A stretch of DNA of 64,000 nucleotides from the NCBI RefSeq assembly GCF_032714495.1, contig NZ_JAWDKB010000002.1, positions 124,001-188,000 on the forward strand, in the 5' to 3' direction. Below are positions 27,742 to 37,019 of this stretch, piece after piece (the stretch's first letter is position 1; every line of letters starts with the position of its first letter). Below the pieces are notes generated by a model that did not search any database, had not been told where the DNA came from, and saw only the letters and a program-made list of their open reading frames with translations. Origin of the DNA: Methanorbis rubei. Lineage in GTDB: Archaea > Halobacteriota > Methanomicrobia > Methanomicrobiales > Methanocorpusculaceae. The position numbers were made by a program, and so were the translations under genes.

Positions 27742-27993
27742 TTACCGTTCCTCTCTCACCATTACGATGCACTTCTTCGGGCACTCGTTTGCACAAATAC
27801 CGCATCCCTTGCAGTACACCAGATCGATCTCCTCATTGTCAGGATCGATCACCGCATCAGGACAGAACATCGCACAGATACCGCAGTGATTGCAGATATC
27901 GCGGTTCACCACCGGACGGAACGTCCGCCATGAACCGGTAAGCCCTGCTGCCCCTTCCTTTGGAACACTGATCGTCATCTTCGGCATTGCCAT
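27742..27993 (-). CDS. porD: Pyruvate synthase, delta (ferredoxin) subunit
   Basis: 83 residues with two 4Fe-4S motifs, 'CNHCGICAMFCPDA' and 'CKGCGICANECPKKC'. Passes electrons between the TPP-bound intermediate in PorAB and external ferredoxin. The length and the N-terminal 'GSWRTFRPVV' match PorD. Last gene of the por operon, starting directly after the porC stop. Confidence 0.93.
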   Translation of the reverse strand: MAMPKMTISVPKEGAAGLTGSWRTFRPVVNRDICNHCGICAMFCPDAVIDPDNEEIDLVYCKGCGICANECPKKCIVMVREER

Positions 27994-28521
27994 TTACTTC
28001 ACCTCTTTGTATGCTTCCTTTGCCGCCGCAACGTTTCTTGGGTCGGCAAACGTCTCTGTGATAGCTTTCGTTCCTGAGTCCGGCGTAAAGAGGCCAAGCT
28101 TTGCAAGCGCTCCAATTACCGGCGTGTTCAGAATCGGACTTCCGGCAACAACCAGATTCTCGCGAAGCGCAATTCCGGTCAGGTCTGCTTTGTGCACGGT
28201 GAACTGTTTTGGAAACTGCACATCCTCATGCGTGTTGATGAAGATCGAACCGCCCTCCTTCAGACCGTCCAGCACATTTACGGTGTCCATGACGGTCGGG
28301 TCAAGGATGATGATCATGTCAGGCTTTCTGATCTGGGAGTAAATCCTGACCGGAGCGTTATCGATCCGGACGAACGATACGATTGGTGCACCGCGGCGTT
28401 CTGCTCCATAGAACGGGCAGGCTGTTGCAAACTTGCCGTCTTTCACGGCTGCTGCTGCCATCATCCGTGCTGCGGTCACACCGCCCTGGCCGCCGCGTGA
28501 GTGAATACGAATCTCGTACAT
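27994..28521 (-). CDS. porC: Pyruvate synthase, gamma subunit
   Basis: 175 residues, 2-oxoacid:ferredoxin oxidoreductase gamma family. 'EIRIHSRGGQGGVTAARMMAAA' near the start and 'GAERRGAPIVSFVRID' are the diagnostic segments; the protein contributes to the CoA-binding region. It begins inside the porA stop codon (one shared base). Confidence 0.93.
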   Translation of the reverse strand: MYEIRIHSRGGQGGVTAARMMAAAAVKDGKFATACPFYGAERRGAPIVSFVRIDNAPVRIYSQIRKPDMIIILDPTVMDTVNVLDGLKEGGSIFINTHEDVQFPKQFTVHKADLTGIALRENLVVAGSPILNTPVIGALAKLGLFTPDSGTKAITETFADPRNVAAAKEAYKEVK

Positions 28522-29651
28522 TACTGCTCCTCCGAAGGAATACCGAACCAGAACTCGGTACCGACTTTTCGTGTGCGGACGAAGTTTGCCATATCCTCAT
28601 ACGTCACTTCCTGACCACCGAGGCCGGCGATCACACTTGCAATTTTTGCCTGCGGGTATCTCGCCTGAATCTCTCCGGCAACAACACCGCCGAAACCAAA
28701 CGAGTAGTCGCGGTCGATCACTACCAGATCCTTTCCTTCGATCTTCATATCGACCGGGAATGGACGCAGCCAGCGGATGCGCATCACGCCTGCCTTGACT
28801 CCCTCTTTCCTGAGGAGATCTGCGGCGACCTCTGCCTCTTTGCCAAGAGTTCCCATCGCAACGATCACGACATCTGCATCATCACAGAGGTACTCCTCGA
28901 TCGGAGCATAGCTTCTGCCGAAACGTTTGGCAAACGCAGCTTCCGTCTCGGCAATCACAGTGCGCGAGGCACGCATTGCTTTTTCCATGTCATGACGGAA
29001 CGTGAAGTGAATGTCAGACGGAGACATTGCGCCGTAACCTTTTGGATCATTCACATCGATCTTGTGCGGCAGAGAGATCTGCGGAACAAAGTCTCCGGGC
29101 TCGGTCATCTCGAACGGCTGCATGATGTGGGAGAGCAGGAATCCGTCCATGTTGATCATCACCGGCAGGAGAACACGGTTGTCCTCTGCGATTCTGAACG
29201 CCATGATCGTTGCATCGTATGCTTCCTGAACTGTCGACACATACACCTGAAGCCATCCGGTGTCGCGCTGCGAGAGAGCGTCAGAGTGTTCGGCCCAGAT
29301 GTTCCATCCGGGAGCGAGCGTTCGGTTGATCTGGCCCATTACGATTGGAAGTCTTGCACCTGCTGCCCAGTGGAGCATCTCATGCATATAGAGCAGTCCG
29401 TGCGAGCTGGTTGCCGTGAACACACGGACGCCGGTAATTGATGCACCGATACATGCGGTCATCGCAGAGTGTTCTGACTCGACCGGAATGTATCTGGCAG
29501 TCATCTCGCCGCCGTCCACGTACTCTGCAATTGCTTCGATGACTTCGGTCTGCGGGGTGATCGGATACGCTGCGACCACGGTCGGCTTCACCATCTTCAC
29601 GGCAGCTGCCATGGCCTTGTTGCCGGTTGACATCACCAGTTTATCGCTCAT
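28521..29651 (-). CDS. porA: Pyruvate synthase, alpha subunit
   Basis: 376 residues. 'AYPITPQTEVIEAIAEYV' and 'VESEHSAMTACIGASITGVRVFTATSSHGL' mark the pyrimidine-binding domain; 'NIWAEHSDALSQRDTGWLQVYV' is typical of pyruvate rather than 2-oxoglutarate enzymes. Reductively carboxylates acetyl-CoA to pyruvate for biosynthesis in methanogens. Overlaps porB by 4 nt upstream and porC by 1 nt downstream. Confidence 0.94.
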   Translation of the reverse strand: MSDKLVMSTGNKAMAAAVKMVKPTVVAAYPITPQTEVIEAIAEYVDGGEMTARYIPVESEHSAMTACIGASITGVRVFTATSSHGLLYMHEMLHWAAGARLPIVMGQINRTLAPGWNIWAEHSDALSQRDTGWLQVYVSTVQEAYDATIMAFRIAEDNRVLLPVMINMDGFLLSHIMQPFEMTEPGDFVPQISLPHKIDVNDPKGYGAMSPSDIHFTFRHDMEKAMRASRTVIAETEAAFAKRFGRSYAPIEEYLCDDADVVIVAMGTLGKEAEVAADLLRKEGVKAGVMRIRWLRPFPVDMKIEGKDLVVIDRDYSFGFGGVVAGEIQARYPQAKIASVIAGLGGQEVTYEDMANFVRTRKVGTEFWFGIPSEEQ

Positions 29652-30538
29652 GCGTTTTCCTCCGAGTAGGCAGCTTCTGCTGCGATTTTTTTCAGGTTCT
29701 TGTCAACCTGTGCCTGAATCTTTGCAGCAGTTGCGTCATCCACTTTGCGGAATCTTCCCTGCGCCTTCAGATAGTCAACAACCGGTGAGGGCTTCTTCAT
29801 TGCTGCGCGTGACGGTGCGCTGATGGTGAATTTGTCGTACTCTTTTTCCCAGAGTACCCAGATGCCGGACTTGACCGCCATCTTTCCAATCTCAACCGTC
29901 TTCTCTGACGGTGTTCTCCAGCCGGGCGGGCAGGGAGCTAAGATGTGGATAAACTTGGGGCCAGGAATTGAGAGGGCCTTCTTGACTTTGTTGTAGATGT
30001 CAGCAGGGTACGATGCACATGCGGTTGCCTGGTAGGGCAGGTTGTGTGCTTCGATGATTCTGTCGAGATCTTTTTTGTTGACCGTTTTGCCGTTCGGGGT
30101 CGTCGTGGTGATTGCACCAAGCGGTGTTGCTCCCGAGCGCTGCATACCGGTGTTACCGTAGGCTTCGTTGTCGTAGCAGATGTACAGGAAGTCCTCTCCG
30201 CGTTCGAGAGCGCCGGAGAGTGCCTGAATGCCGATGTCAGCGGTTCCTCCGTCGCCTGCGTACACGATGACGTTGGTCTTCTTTCCAACTGCTCTGAATG
30301 CCTCGCTCATTCCTGAGGCACAGGCGGCGGCAGCTGCAAAGGCGATGTTATACACAGGGACTGTGTGCAGCATGTAGGGATAGACTCCCTGGATGACACT
30401 GTTGCAGCAGGCAGGAATTACGAGAACCGTATCCTTTCCCGCGGCCTTCAGAATATAGCGAAGTGCCAGCAAAGATCCGCACCCGGCACAGGTGGACGGA
30501 CATTTTAACAGCATTTCCTCTTTTGGAATTTCCGTCAT
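29648..30538 (-). CDS. porB: Pyruvate synthase, beta subunit (TPP-binding)
   Basis: 296 residues. Cys13, Cys17 and Cys20 in 'CPSTCAGCGSLLALRY' fit 4Fe-4S ligand positions, and the TPP/Mg motif is 'YAGDGGTADIGIQALSGALER...CYDNEAYGNTG'. First gene of a porB-A-C-D operon. In the methanogens I know best the order is porC-D-A-B, so this order is rearranged. The likely promoter is an AT-rich stretch at about 30560-30570, giving a nearly leaderless message. Confidence 0.94.
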   Translation of the reverse strand: MTEIPKEEMLLKCPSTCAGCGSLLALRYILKAAGKDTVLVIPACCNSVIQGVYPYMLHTVPVYNIAFAAAAACASGMSEAFRAVGKKTNVIVYAGDGGTADIGIQALSGALERGEDFLYICYDNEAYGNTGMQRSGATPLGAITTTTPNGKTVNKKDLDRIIEAHNLPYQATACASYPADIYNKVKKALSIPGPKFIHILAPCPPGWRTPSEKTVEIGKMAVKSGIWVLWEKEYDKFTISAPSRAAMKKPSPVVDYLKAQGRFRKVDDATAAKIQAQVDKNLKKIAAEAAYSEENA

Positions 30539-30625
30539 GAAATAGTATCATATTTGTCATGATTAATAATGAGGCTTTTTCTTGGGTATGATAAATTTCA
30601 TCAGAGACTCTCCCCTTCGCCAGCA

Positions 30626-30637
30626 AAACTTTATATC
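30626..30637 (+). promoter_or_regulatory. Putative TATA box of the coiled-coil protein gene
   Basis: AAACTTTATATCC centred near 30632. Transcription would begin near 30659, next to the ATG at 30661, which supports that start over the ATG at 30649 and implies a leaderless message. Confidence 0.5.
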
Positions 30638-30660
30638 CGCGCTTATCCATGAACTGTTAT

Positions 30661-31422
30661 ATGAGTCAAGACCCGAATACGGAAGCAGATCCAAAAAAAG
30701 TCCAGGAACTGCAAAAGGAAGTCGAGCGTCTCAATCGGGAAAAGGCCGAGGCCCAAGCACAGGCTGAAGCTGAGGCGCATGCTGCTGCTGCAGCCGCAGA
30801 TGAAAAGGCAGCAACCGAGATGAGAATGAAACAGGAGCTGGAGTCTCAGAAAATAGCAGCTGATGCAAAGATGCAGTCTGAGCTCGAGGCGCAGCGCCTT
30901 GCAGCAAAAGAGTCGGAGCTCAAACAAAAGGAAAAGCAGGCAGTGAACAAGAGCCGCAAACGAAAAATTATCGGCGGAATTATTCTCCTGATTATTCTGG
31001 TCCTTATTGTGCTTGCAGCCTCCGCATCAGTTCAGGTACAACCCGGACAGGCAACGAGCTATCCGTACATCACAACCTATGGCGTCTGGTTCCCCATCGG
31101 TCAGCCGGTTGATATCAGCGGTCACACCCTGATCGCCCTTGCTGACGGAAATGAGATGATGTTTTCTGCCGACGGCAGTGTCACGAAGCTTGTCCGCAAC
31201 CAGCCGATAACGATCGGTGAGCAGAGCGCGAGGCTGACCACACTGTTTGGAAAAGTTCCCCTGATGACGATCAATTACAAGGTTATTCTTGAGTATCAGG
31301 GAAATACTCCTGACAATCAGGCATACTTCAAGATGCTTATCCAGAGTGATAAGTCGATCCCTGAGTTTGCGGTGAAGTTCCTGCTGCCGAAGAATGTGAT
31401 TGCCCAGCCGATGGCATCATAA
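30661..31422 (+). CDS. Coiled-coil protein with one membrane anchor, function unknown
   Basis: 253 residues from the ATG at 30661. Residues 12-95 are a highly charged coiled coil of Glu/Lys/Gln/Ala heptads ('VQELQKEVERLNREKAEAQAQAE'). A basic stop 'KSRKRK' and one membrane helix follow (about residues 103-125, 'IIGGIILLIILVLIVLAAS'). The C-terminal ~125 residues are a beta-rich outside domain. The likely topology is coiled coil inside and beta domain outside. I recognise no family. Followed 11 bp later by birA; divergent from porB. Confidence 0.72.
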   Translation: MSQDPNTEADPKKVQELQKEVERLNREKAEAQAQAEAEAHAAAAAADEKAATEMRMKQELESQKIAADAKMQSELEAQRLAAKESELKQKEKQAVNKSRKRKIIGGIILLIILVLIVLAASASVQVQPGQATSYPYITTYGVWFPIGQPVDISGHTLIALADGNEMMFSADGSVTKLVRNQPITIGEQSARLTTLFGKVPLMTINYKVILEYQGNTPDNQAYFKMLIQSDKSIPEFAVKFLLPKNVIAQPMAS

Positions 31423-31433
31423 CTTCTTTTTTT

Positions 31434-32399
31434 ATGAGTGTGAAAGAGTCTGTCCTCCGGGTTCTTGAAGAGAGGCGGGGGTCGTTTGTTTCAGGCGAGG
31501 ATCTTGCGGCAACTCTCGGTGTGTCCCGGTCTGCTGTCTGGAAGGCGGTGAAGTCGCTTGAGACAGAAGGGCACTCGGTTACTGCGGTGACGAACAAGGG
31601 CTACTGTCTTGATACCGAGTCAGATATTTTGTCGCAGGAGGGTATCCGCCCCTGGCTGCTGCCGAAGTATCAGCAGCTGCCGATCACCATTCACAAACGT
31701 ACCGGCTCAACAAATGATGATGCGAAGGCTCTTGCGGTTGCAGGAGCGGTTCACGGAACTATGGTGCTCGCTGAGGAGCAGACCGCTGGCAAGGGTCGGC
31801 TTGGCAGATCTTTTTACTCGCCGAAGAGTTCGGGCATCTATCTGAGTGTGGTGCTGCGGCCCGAACTTTTGTTTACGGACGCGGTGTTGATCACGACTGC
31901 TGCGGCAGTTGCGGTCTGTCGTGCGATTGAGGAGATGACGGATCAGACTCCTGAGATCAAATGGGTGAACGATGTGTTTGTCGATGGCCGAAAGGTCTGC
32001 GGAATTTTGTGCGAGGCGGTCAGCGGGTTTGAGTCAGGCCGCGTTGAGTGTGTGGTGGTTGGTATCGGGATCAATGTTTCCGCGTCAGAGTTTCCTGAGG
32101 AGATTCGTTCTGTTGCAGGGTCACTGTTCGAGGAAAATCCGGGATTTTCCCGCAACCGTTTTGCGGCGGCTGTTGCAAATCATCTTTTCACTCTCTCAGA
32201 GACGATGACCGACCGGTCGTTTCTTGAGGAGTATCGCAGTCGGTCCATGATTCTTGGAAAACCGATCCGGTTTTTGGAAAAAGGGGTATGGTATGATGCG
32301 GTCGCGGTTGCGGTGGATGACGCGGGCGGTCTTGTGGTGGAGACTGCTGCCGGACGACGGACGTTGTCTTCCGGAGAGGTCAGTGTCCGGCCGGTGTAA
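31434..32399 (+). CDS. birA: Biotin-protein ligase with regulatory domain (BirA)
   Basis: 321 residues. N-terminal winged helix-turn-helix ('FVSGEDLAATLGVSRSAVWKAVKSLETEGH', residues ~18-50), so it may repress transcription as well as act as an enzyme. The ligase core has 'TGSTNDDAK', 'EEQTAGKGRLGRSFYSPKSSGIYLSVVLRP' (biotinyl-AMP loop) and 'KWVNDVFVDGRKVCGILCE'; an SH3-like C-terminal domain follows. Attaches biotin to carrier proteins such as pyruvate carboxylase. No carboxylase gene is in the window. Confidence 0.94.
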   Translation: MSVKESVLRVLEERRGSFVSGEDLAATLGVSRSAVWKAVKSLETEGHSVTAVTNKGYCLDTESDILSQEGIRPWLLPKYQQLPITIHKRTGSTNDDAKALAVAGAVHGTMVLAEEQTAGKGRLGRSFYSPKSSGIYLSVVLRPELLFTDAVLITTAAAVAVCRAIEEMTDQTPEIKWVNDVFVDGRKVCGILCEAVSGFESGRVECVVVGIGINVSASEFPEEIRSVAGSLFEENPGFSRNRFAAAVANHLFTLSETMTDRSFLEEYRSRSMILGKPIRFLEKGVWYDAVAVAVDDAGGLVVETAAGRRTLSSGEVSVRPV

Positions 32400-32404
32400 T
32401 TTTT

Positions 32405-34084
32405 TCATTCTGTTTCGTTCATCGAAACGCTGACCATTAAAACCCAGTCGTCTCCGATCTGTTTGACATATGCCAGCGAGAATTCTGTTGTCTCTTTTGT
32501 CTCCAGCGGCATGTTGGTGTACCGGAATCCTCCCCCATCCTCTGCAAACATCATTACCTCGCGGATGATGGACGTTCCATAGATATCGGTCGCACCCATA
32601 AGATTTGTTCCGACAATCTCAGCGTTTGAATCATGCACAATGACATTTCCGGATTTGTCAAAGATGTTCAACTCGATATCTTCACGGTAATGACTTCTGT
32701 TATTGAGCGATGCTACTGCCGCCTCTCTGCCGTTTTCTGAGATGAGCACCTCAATTGAACGTGCATACTGGATCATATCTGTCCGCACGGTTGGCGGAAC
32801 AACGGCAGTAATCTCCGGATGGAACTCTCCTGCGGTAATGTACCATTCATCGTTTACCGGCAGTACATAACTGATTTTCACTTCAGTTTGCATATCATCT
32901 ACCGGATTTTCATACACATTGGTCACATACCCGCCACCCTGCAGGGCGCGGTCGGTAAACATCCAGAGAGTGTGCACGCCATTTGCATCCTCAAAGTTCA
33001 TCCTGTTTTTTCCGATAATTTCTGCACGATAGGGATTGGAAAGCACGGTTCCGTTCATGTCGAAGGCGGCAATGTAATACTCTTCTGTCGTGAAATCACC
33101 GTTTGGGTCATTGAACTCTGCAAGTGCTGCGGTTTGCCCGTTCTCTTTGGCAAACAGGTATGCGGCATTGACAAACCCTTCCAGATTCATATTTGTGGAT
33201 TTTTCCGGATGGGTAATTTGCTGACTGCTGTTGATCTCAGAGGTCACCACAACGATTGGTATATAATTGCTGTCCTTGTTGTAGTCGTTTGCTGTATCCC
33301 ATGTTGCGGCCTGCCGGGTGATCTTGAGTTTCGCATAGTTGTACTCGGAGTATGTGGCAACTCCTGATTTTGTATCAAGAATTGCCTGTAGAACCTGATT
33401 CAACTCTGTCTGATTTGGAGACTTCAGCTGCATAATATCCGTGGTGTACTGTGCCCGTTCCGGATAATACAAAATACGCCCTTTTTCGTCCACAATCCAT
33501 GCACTGTATCCGGTGTTCTTTTGGAATCCGTAGATCGTATTCTGGTAGAACAGCGATGAATCAACAACTGTAACGAGTGCTCCTTTGTACTCATTGCCAC
33601 TGGTTATCAGCGGTATCACAACGGCGGCGACGGTACGGTTTCCGTGCTGAAAGTGGCCATAGTTCAACTGGGGCGAGTCTGCAGTGATGTTGAAGTACGG
33701 ATCTGTTATTTTGGTGTTCAGATACGGACTAAGATAGGTGTTGTCCGGACTGATGTCACGAACGATCTTGTTCTCGTCTGCGATCATGATCACCTCAACC
33801 TCCGGATAGGTGAGATACAGTTTGTTGAACTCCTGATCTGTCAGCGTTTTATTTCCCATATCATTTGCGATGGTGTCTGCTGCCTGTATCAGTGCTTCCT
33901 GCAATTTTGCAAGTTTGCTGTCAATCTCTTGGGTCAGATTTTTGGTTGCCTGTAACTGGTCTGCGTACGTTTCTTCAAGGGGAATTTGGGTCTGTTGCTG
34001 ATTCAAGTCGATGCATCCTGCACAGAGCACAGAAAGACTAAGGAGTACAAAAACAGCAATTACGCAACTGGATCTATGATTCAT
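32405..34084 (-). CDS. Cache-domain sensor-like lipoprotein, second member
   Basis: 559 residues from the ATG at 34084, chosen because it places the signal peptide at the N-terminus; an ATG at 34105 would add seven polar residues. Lipobox Cys-Ala-Gly-Cys with Cys24. A helical segment (about 30-75) is followed by two or more Cache-like regions ('WIVDEKGRILYYPERAQYTTDIMQ', 'GGGYVTNVYENPVDD...VLPVNDEWYITAGEF', 'DKSGNVIVHDSN'). Same build as the 1589-3295 protein but clearly divergent in sequence. No output domain; convergent with birA. Ligand and partner unknown. Confidence 0.75.
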   Translation of the reverse strand: MNHRSSCVIAVFVLLSLSVLCAGCIDLNQQQTQIPLEETYADQLQATKNLTQEIDSKLAKLQEALIQAADTIANDMGNKTLTDQEFNKLYLTYPEVEVIMIADENKIVRDISPDNTYLSPYLNTKITDPYFNITADSPQLNYGHFQHGNRTVAAVVIPLITSGNEYKGALVTVVDSSLFYQNTIYGFQKNTGYSAWIVDEKGRILYYPERAQYTTDIMQLKSPNQTELNQVLQAILDTKSGVATYSEYNYAKLKITRQAATWDTANDYNKDSNYIPIVVVTSEINSSQQITHPEKSTNMNLEGFVNAAYLFAKENGQTAALAEFNDPNGDFTTEEYYIAAFDMNGTVLSNPYRAEIIGKNRMNFEDANGVHTLWMFTDRALQGGGYVTNVYENPVDDMQTEVKISYVLPVNDEWYITAGEFHPEITAVVPPTVRTDMIQYARSIEVLISENGREAAVASLNNRSHYREDIELNIFDKSGNVIVHDSNAEIVGTNLMGATDIYGTSIIREVMMFAEDGGGFRYTNMPLETKETTEFSLAYVKQIGDDWVLMVSVSMNETE

Positions 34085-34273
34085 AATCTTTTTTCCATTA
34101 ACCATGGTGGTTTTTTGGGGAGTGAATGATTGTATTGGTATTTTTGAAAAGATGACAAAATACGGTTTTGTTCAAACCGAATTCTATCTATCCGATACTG
34201 ATCTACTTCCAGTGTATATATTGTCCATATGATAATATTAACGTTTGTTTGAAATTTATTTTTGAATGTATTA
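34085..34273. other. AT-rich space upstream of the Cache lipoprotein
   Basis: About 190 bases of AT-rich DNA between the Cache lipoprotein start and the cobD stop. No gene seen; a promoter for the lipoprotein is expected here. Confidence 0.4.
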
Positions 34274-35197
34274 TCATCCCCAGACCAATAGAACAGTGAT
34301 TATGATCCCGGCGAAAAGTATCGTCACTTCCCGCATGATTCTGATGATGCATCCCCCGCCTTCATCGAGTGTTCGTTCGGGAGAGCCGATCGTGTAGACG
34401 CCCGGCTTGTCAAACATAATGCCGCATCCTCCAGCGATGAGGCTCATCGGGATACCGCCATTGAATCCCGGACGTTTTTTGTGATCAGCACGGTATGCGG
34501 TGACAGCCTGGCGAAAACGACCGCGGCAGGCAAACAGAATTACCAACAGACCGCCTGCAATCCGTGCCGGAATGTATGCGAGCACGTCGTCCATCCGTGC
34601 CGCAAACCAGCCGATGCGAATACGATCATCCTTGTAACCGAGCATCGCATCCATCGTGTTTGCCGCACGGAAAAGTGCAGCTCCCACAATGCCCATCCCG
34701 AACAACAACTCAAAGACCGCAAACCAGAACAGCGGAGCAACAATACTGTCCACCAGATTCTCCGCAGCCGACTCGTACGCAGCTGATCTGATATGCTCAT
34801 GCGACAACTTCGCCGTATCGCGGCTGACCAGCAGCTGAACAGCAGCTCTCCCTTCCGCATCACCCTTGGCAAGCGCTGTCTCCACCGCTGCCACATGCTC
34901 CTCAAGCGATCTCCATGCAAAACAGAATGACAGCAGCACAACAGCAATCGGCAGCTGAATGTACCACCACTCAGACGGCCATGAGACTAAGAGGAACGGC
35001 AGAGTGAACGCAGCAACCGTCAGCAGCCAGCCGAGGATGCCAACAAACCTCTCCAGTTTTTTCGGATAATAATTTGTCCTGCCCCAGAGCCCTATCAGGC
35101 TTCCAAGCAGAGCAACCGGATGGAACCTTGAGTGGGGGTCACCTATCAGTCTGTCAAGAATCAGTGCAAAAAAAAGAGTTATTGCGCCGAACGCCAT
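34274..35197 (-). CDS. cobD: Adenosylcobinamide-phosphate synthase (CobD/CbiB)
   Basis: 307 residues, integral membrane enzyme that joins the aminopropanol (phosphate) arm to adenosylcobyric acid in cobamide synthesis. The N-terminal 'ILDRLIGDPHSRFHPVALLGSLIG' and 'SAAYESAAENLVDSIVAPLFWF' are diagnostic; 'FRAANTMDAMLGYKDDR' and 'NGGIPMSLIAGGCGI' follow. Several membrane segments. It overlaps the upstream membrane-protein gene by 19 nt. Cobamides are needed for the methyltransferase step of methanogenesis. Confidence 0.94.
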   Translation of the reverse strand: MAFGAITLFFALILDRLIGDPHSRFHPVALLGSLIGLWGRTNYYPKKLERFVGILGWLLTVAAFTLPFLLVSWPSEWWYIQLPIAVVLLSFCFAWRSLEEHVAAVETALAKGDAEGRAAVQLLVSRDTAKLSHEHIRSAAYESAAENLVDSIVAPLFWFAVFELLFGMGIVGAALFRAANTMDAMLGYKDDRIRIGWFAARMDDVLAYIPARIAGGLLVILFACRGRFRQAVTAYRADHKKRPGFNGGIPMSLIAGGCGIMFDKPGVYTIGSPERTLDEGGGCIIRIMREVTILFAGIIITVLLVWG

Positions 35198-35742
35198 GCG
35201 ATGATGACTCCGGCGAGCATGATTAAGTAGATGATGATCGTCATGGCAAGCCCGTCAATGTTCAACGGAAGGTACTGCCAGAGAATCAGAATAACTGCCG
35301 CAATGATCGGCATAATCGCAATCACCGCAAAGCTTCCCGTACCGCTGCCGAGATCCTTCGAACGTTTTCGTTTCGGGACCTCGATCGGCTCTTCAGGGAA
35401 GATGATCGGTTCCGGTGCCGGTGTCGGGCAGGACTTCAGCACATTAATCGTGAACGACTCGCGCCGCATGCCGTAACCGGTGATCACCTGCATGTTGAAA
35501 CTTCCCGACCCTGCCTCTTCCCTCATCTTGATCTCAAGCTCGGCCTCGCTCTCGACATAGATGTTTTCATAGGTAAAGTTGGTGTACGCGGATGCTTCGC
35601 ATCTGAGTGTTGCATGGGTCGGCGAGCCGTGGTTTATGAACCGGACGTGGAGTGCGGTTCCCGCACTCACGTCCACCGCGTCGGTGGAAAGTTCTAACGA
35701 ATTAATTCCAAGACGATTCAGCTGAATTTCAACAATGGCCAT
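35179..35742 (-). CDS. Predicted archaeal membrane protein, function unknown
   Basis: 187 residues. Residues 1-105 form a beta-sandwich-like domain with no signal peptide, then a Pro-rich linker (PTPAPEPIIFPEEP), a basic patch (KRKRSK) and two membrane helices at about 137-155 and 162-183. I recognise no family with certainty. It overlaps the start of cobD and follows the Trm112-like gene by 12 bp, so it sits in a purA-trm112-this-cobD run. Role in cobamide synthesis is not implied beyond position. Confidence 0.65.
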   Translation of the reverse strand: MAIVEIQLNRLGINSLELSTDAVDVSAGTALHVRFINHGSPTHATLRCEASAYTNFTYENIYVESEAELEIKMREEAGSGSFNMQVITGYGMRRESFTINVLKSCPTPAPEPIIFPEEPIEVPKRKRSKDLGSGTGSFAVIAIMPIIAAVILILWQYLPLNIDGLAMTIIIYLIMLAGVIIAWRSAQ

Positions 35743-35754
35743 ATACGTTCAACC

Positions 35755-35934
35755 TCATTTTTCTTCTTTGGGAAGAAGGTTTGCGATGCCGGAGGATATC
35801 GGGTACACCCGTTTGCAGGATGTGCAGGTCAGCAGTCCTTCGACAATATCTGTATCATTACCCTCCATCTCTGTAAGCATAAAGTTTCCTTTGCAGACAG
35901 GGCAACAGATGATGTCGAGGACCCAGCGCTTCAT
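35755..35934 (-). CDS. Trm112-family zinc-ribbon protein
   Basis: 59 residues from the ATG at 35934, one base after the purA stop. 'MKRWVLDIICCPVCKGNF' and 'LLTCTSCKRVYPISSGIANLLP' are the Trm112/YcaR pattern with two Cys pairs. Trm112 stabilises and activates several SAM-dependent methyltransferases of translation (tRNA, rRNA and release factors). A longer in-frame reading to 36102 overlaps purA and is not used. Confidence 0.88.
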   Translation of the reverse strand: MKRWVLDIICCPVCKGNFMLTEMEGNDTDIVEGLLTCTSCKRVYPISSGIANLLPKEEK

Positions 35935-35935
35935 C

Positions 35936-36946
35936 TTACAGCTCGTTTCTGATGTCGATGATCTGTGACTGTTCGGGTCCGGTTGAGATGATGCCGACCG
36001 GACAACCGGTGTCTCCTTCGATCTGATCAAGGAACTTCTTGACCGCGGGGGTGAGTTTGCTGTACTCTTTGACGCCAAAGACGCTCTTGTCGATGTGGTC
36101 AACGCCGGTGATGGCGATTGCCGTGCAGCCGTTGATCATTGCGGAGTAGCGTGCCATCTTTCCGTCCCATGTACCGATTCTGCGCTCGCGGCGGGTGACG
36201 GTACCGAACTCCTGAATGCCCATTGCCATGGAGTCGTCGTGGGAGAGTTCGGTCGGGAACGGGCCTTCGCCTACTCTTGTCGGGAATGCCTTGAAGACAA
36301 CGATGACGTCGTCAATCTTGGTCGGACCGACACCGACATCTGCTGCCATCTGGGATGCAGAGGTGTCTTTGCTGGTGACATACGGATAGTTTCCATAGTA
36401 GAGGGAGATGCCGAATCCTTGCGTTCCTTCAATGATGACGGCGTCGCCTGCGTCGATTGAGTCGTTGACATTCTGGGCAACGTCGACAATGTAGGGGGCG
36501 AGTTCGGGGACGTCGCGTGCGAGCCGTGCGGTTCGCATTACGCGGTCTGAGTTTGCGGGTCCGCATCCTGAGCCGGTTGATCCGACGGTTTTTGAGAGGT
36601 GGGCGTCGTTTTTGTCCTTGAAGATGTGCTCTTCTTCGATGACACCGCAGCGTCCGTCGATGAAGGTGCGGTCTCCGCATTGCAGCGTCTCAAGCTCGCG
36701 GGCGAAGACCCGCGGGTCAACCAGCACGCCGCTGCCGATCATGAGTTTTGCGTCCGGGTAGACAAAACCTGACGGCACCATGCGCACGCCGTATTTTTTG
36801 TCACCGACTTCCACGGTGTGACCGGCGTTCGGGCCGACACCACCGCGTGCAATAATTTTTGCTTTATCCTGCTGGGCGATGTGGGCAACGATTTTTCCTT
36901 TTCCTTCGTCACCAAAAAAGCCGCCGACAATGATCGTGCTTGGCAT
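35936..36946 (-). CDS. purA: Adenylosuccinate synthetase, short archaeal form
   Basis: 336 residues from the ATG at 36946 (an upstream start at 36979 would add 11 residues). Joins aspartate to IMP with GTP, first step from IMP to AMP. 'IIVGGFFGDEGKGKIVAHIA' is the P-loop-like catalytic segment with Asp; 'GGVGPNAGHTVEVG' and 'EGTQGFGISLYYG' follow, and 'TRRERRIGTWDG' matches the base-recognition area. About 90 residues shorter than bacterial PurA, as usual for archaea. Confidence 0.94.
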   Translation of the reverse strand: MPSTIIVGGFFGDEGKGKIVAHIAQQDKAKIIARGGVGPNAGHTVEVGDKKYGVRMVPSGFVYPDAKLMIGSGVLVDPRVFARELETLQCGDRTFIDGRCGVIEEEHIFKDKNDAHLSKTVGSTGSGCGPANSDRVMRTARLARDVPELAPYIVDVAQNVNDSIDAGDAVIIEGTQGFGISLYYGNYPYVTSKDTSASQMAADVGVGPTKIDDVIVVFKAFPTRVGEGPFPTELSHDDSMAMGIQEFGTVTRRERRIGTWDGKMARYSAMINGCTAIAITGVDHIDKSVFGVKEYSKLTPAVKKFLDQIEGDTGCPVGIISTGPEQSQIIDIRNEL

Positions 36947-37019
36947 ATGTGTATCAGTAGTAATAGGCTTGGAACTCACATAAGGTCTTGGTTTTCGTTG
37001 GTGGTTTTTACTAAATTCT

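Noticed and set aside
27742-30538. 2-oxoglutarate:ferredoxin oxidoreductase (korABCD)
   Set aside because: Alpha and beta subunit segments and the subunit set fit pyruvate synthase better.
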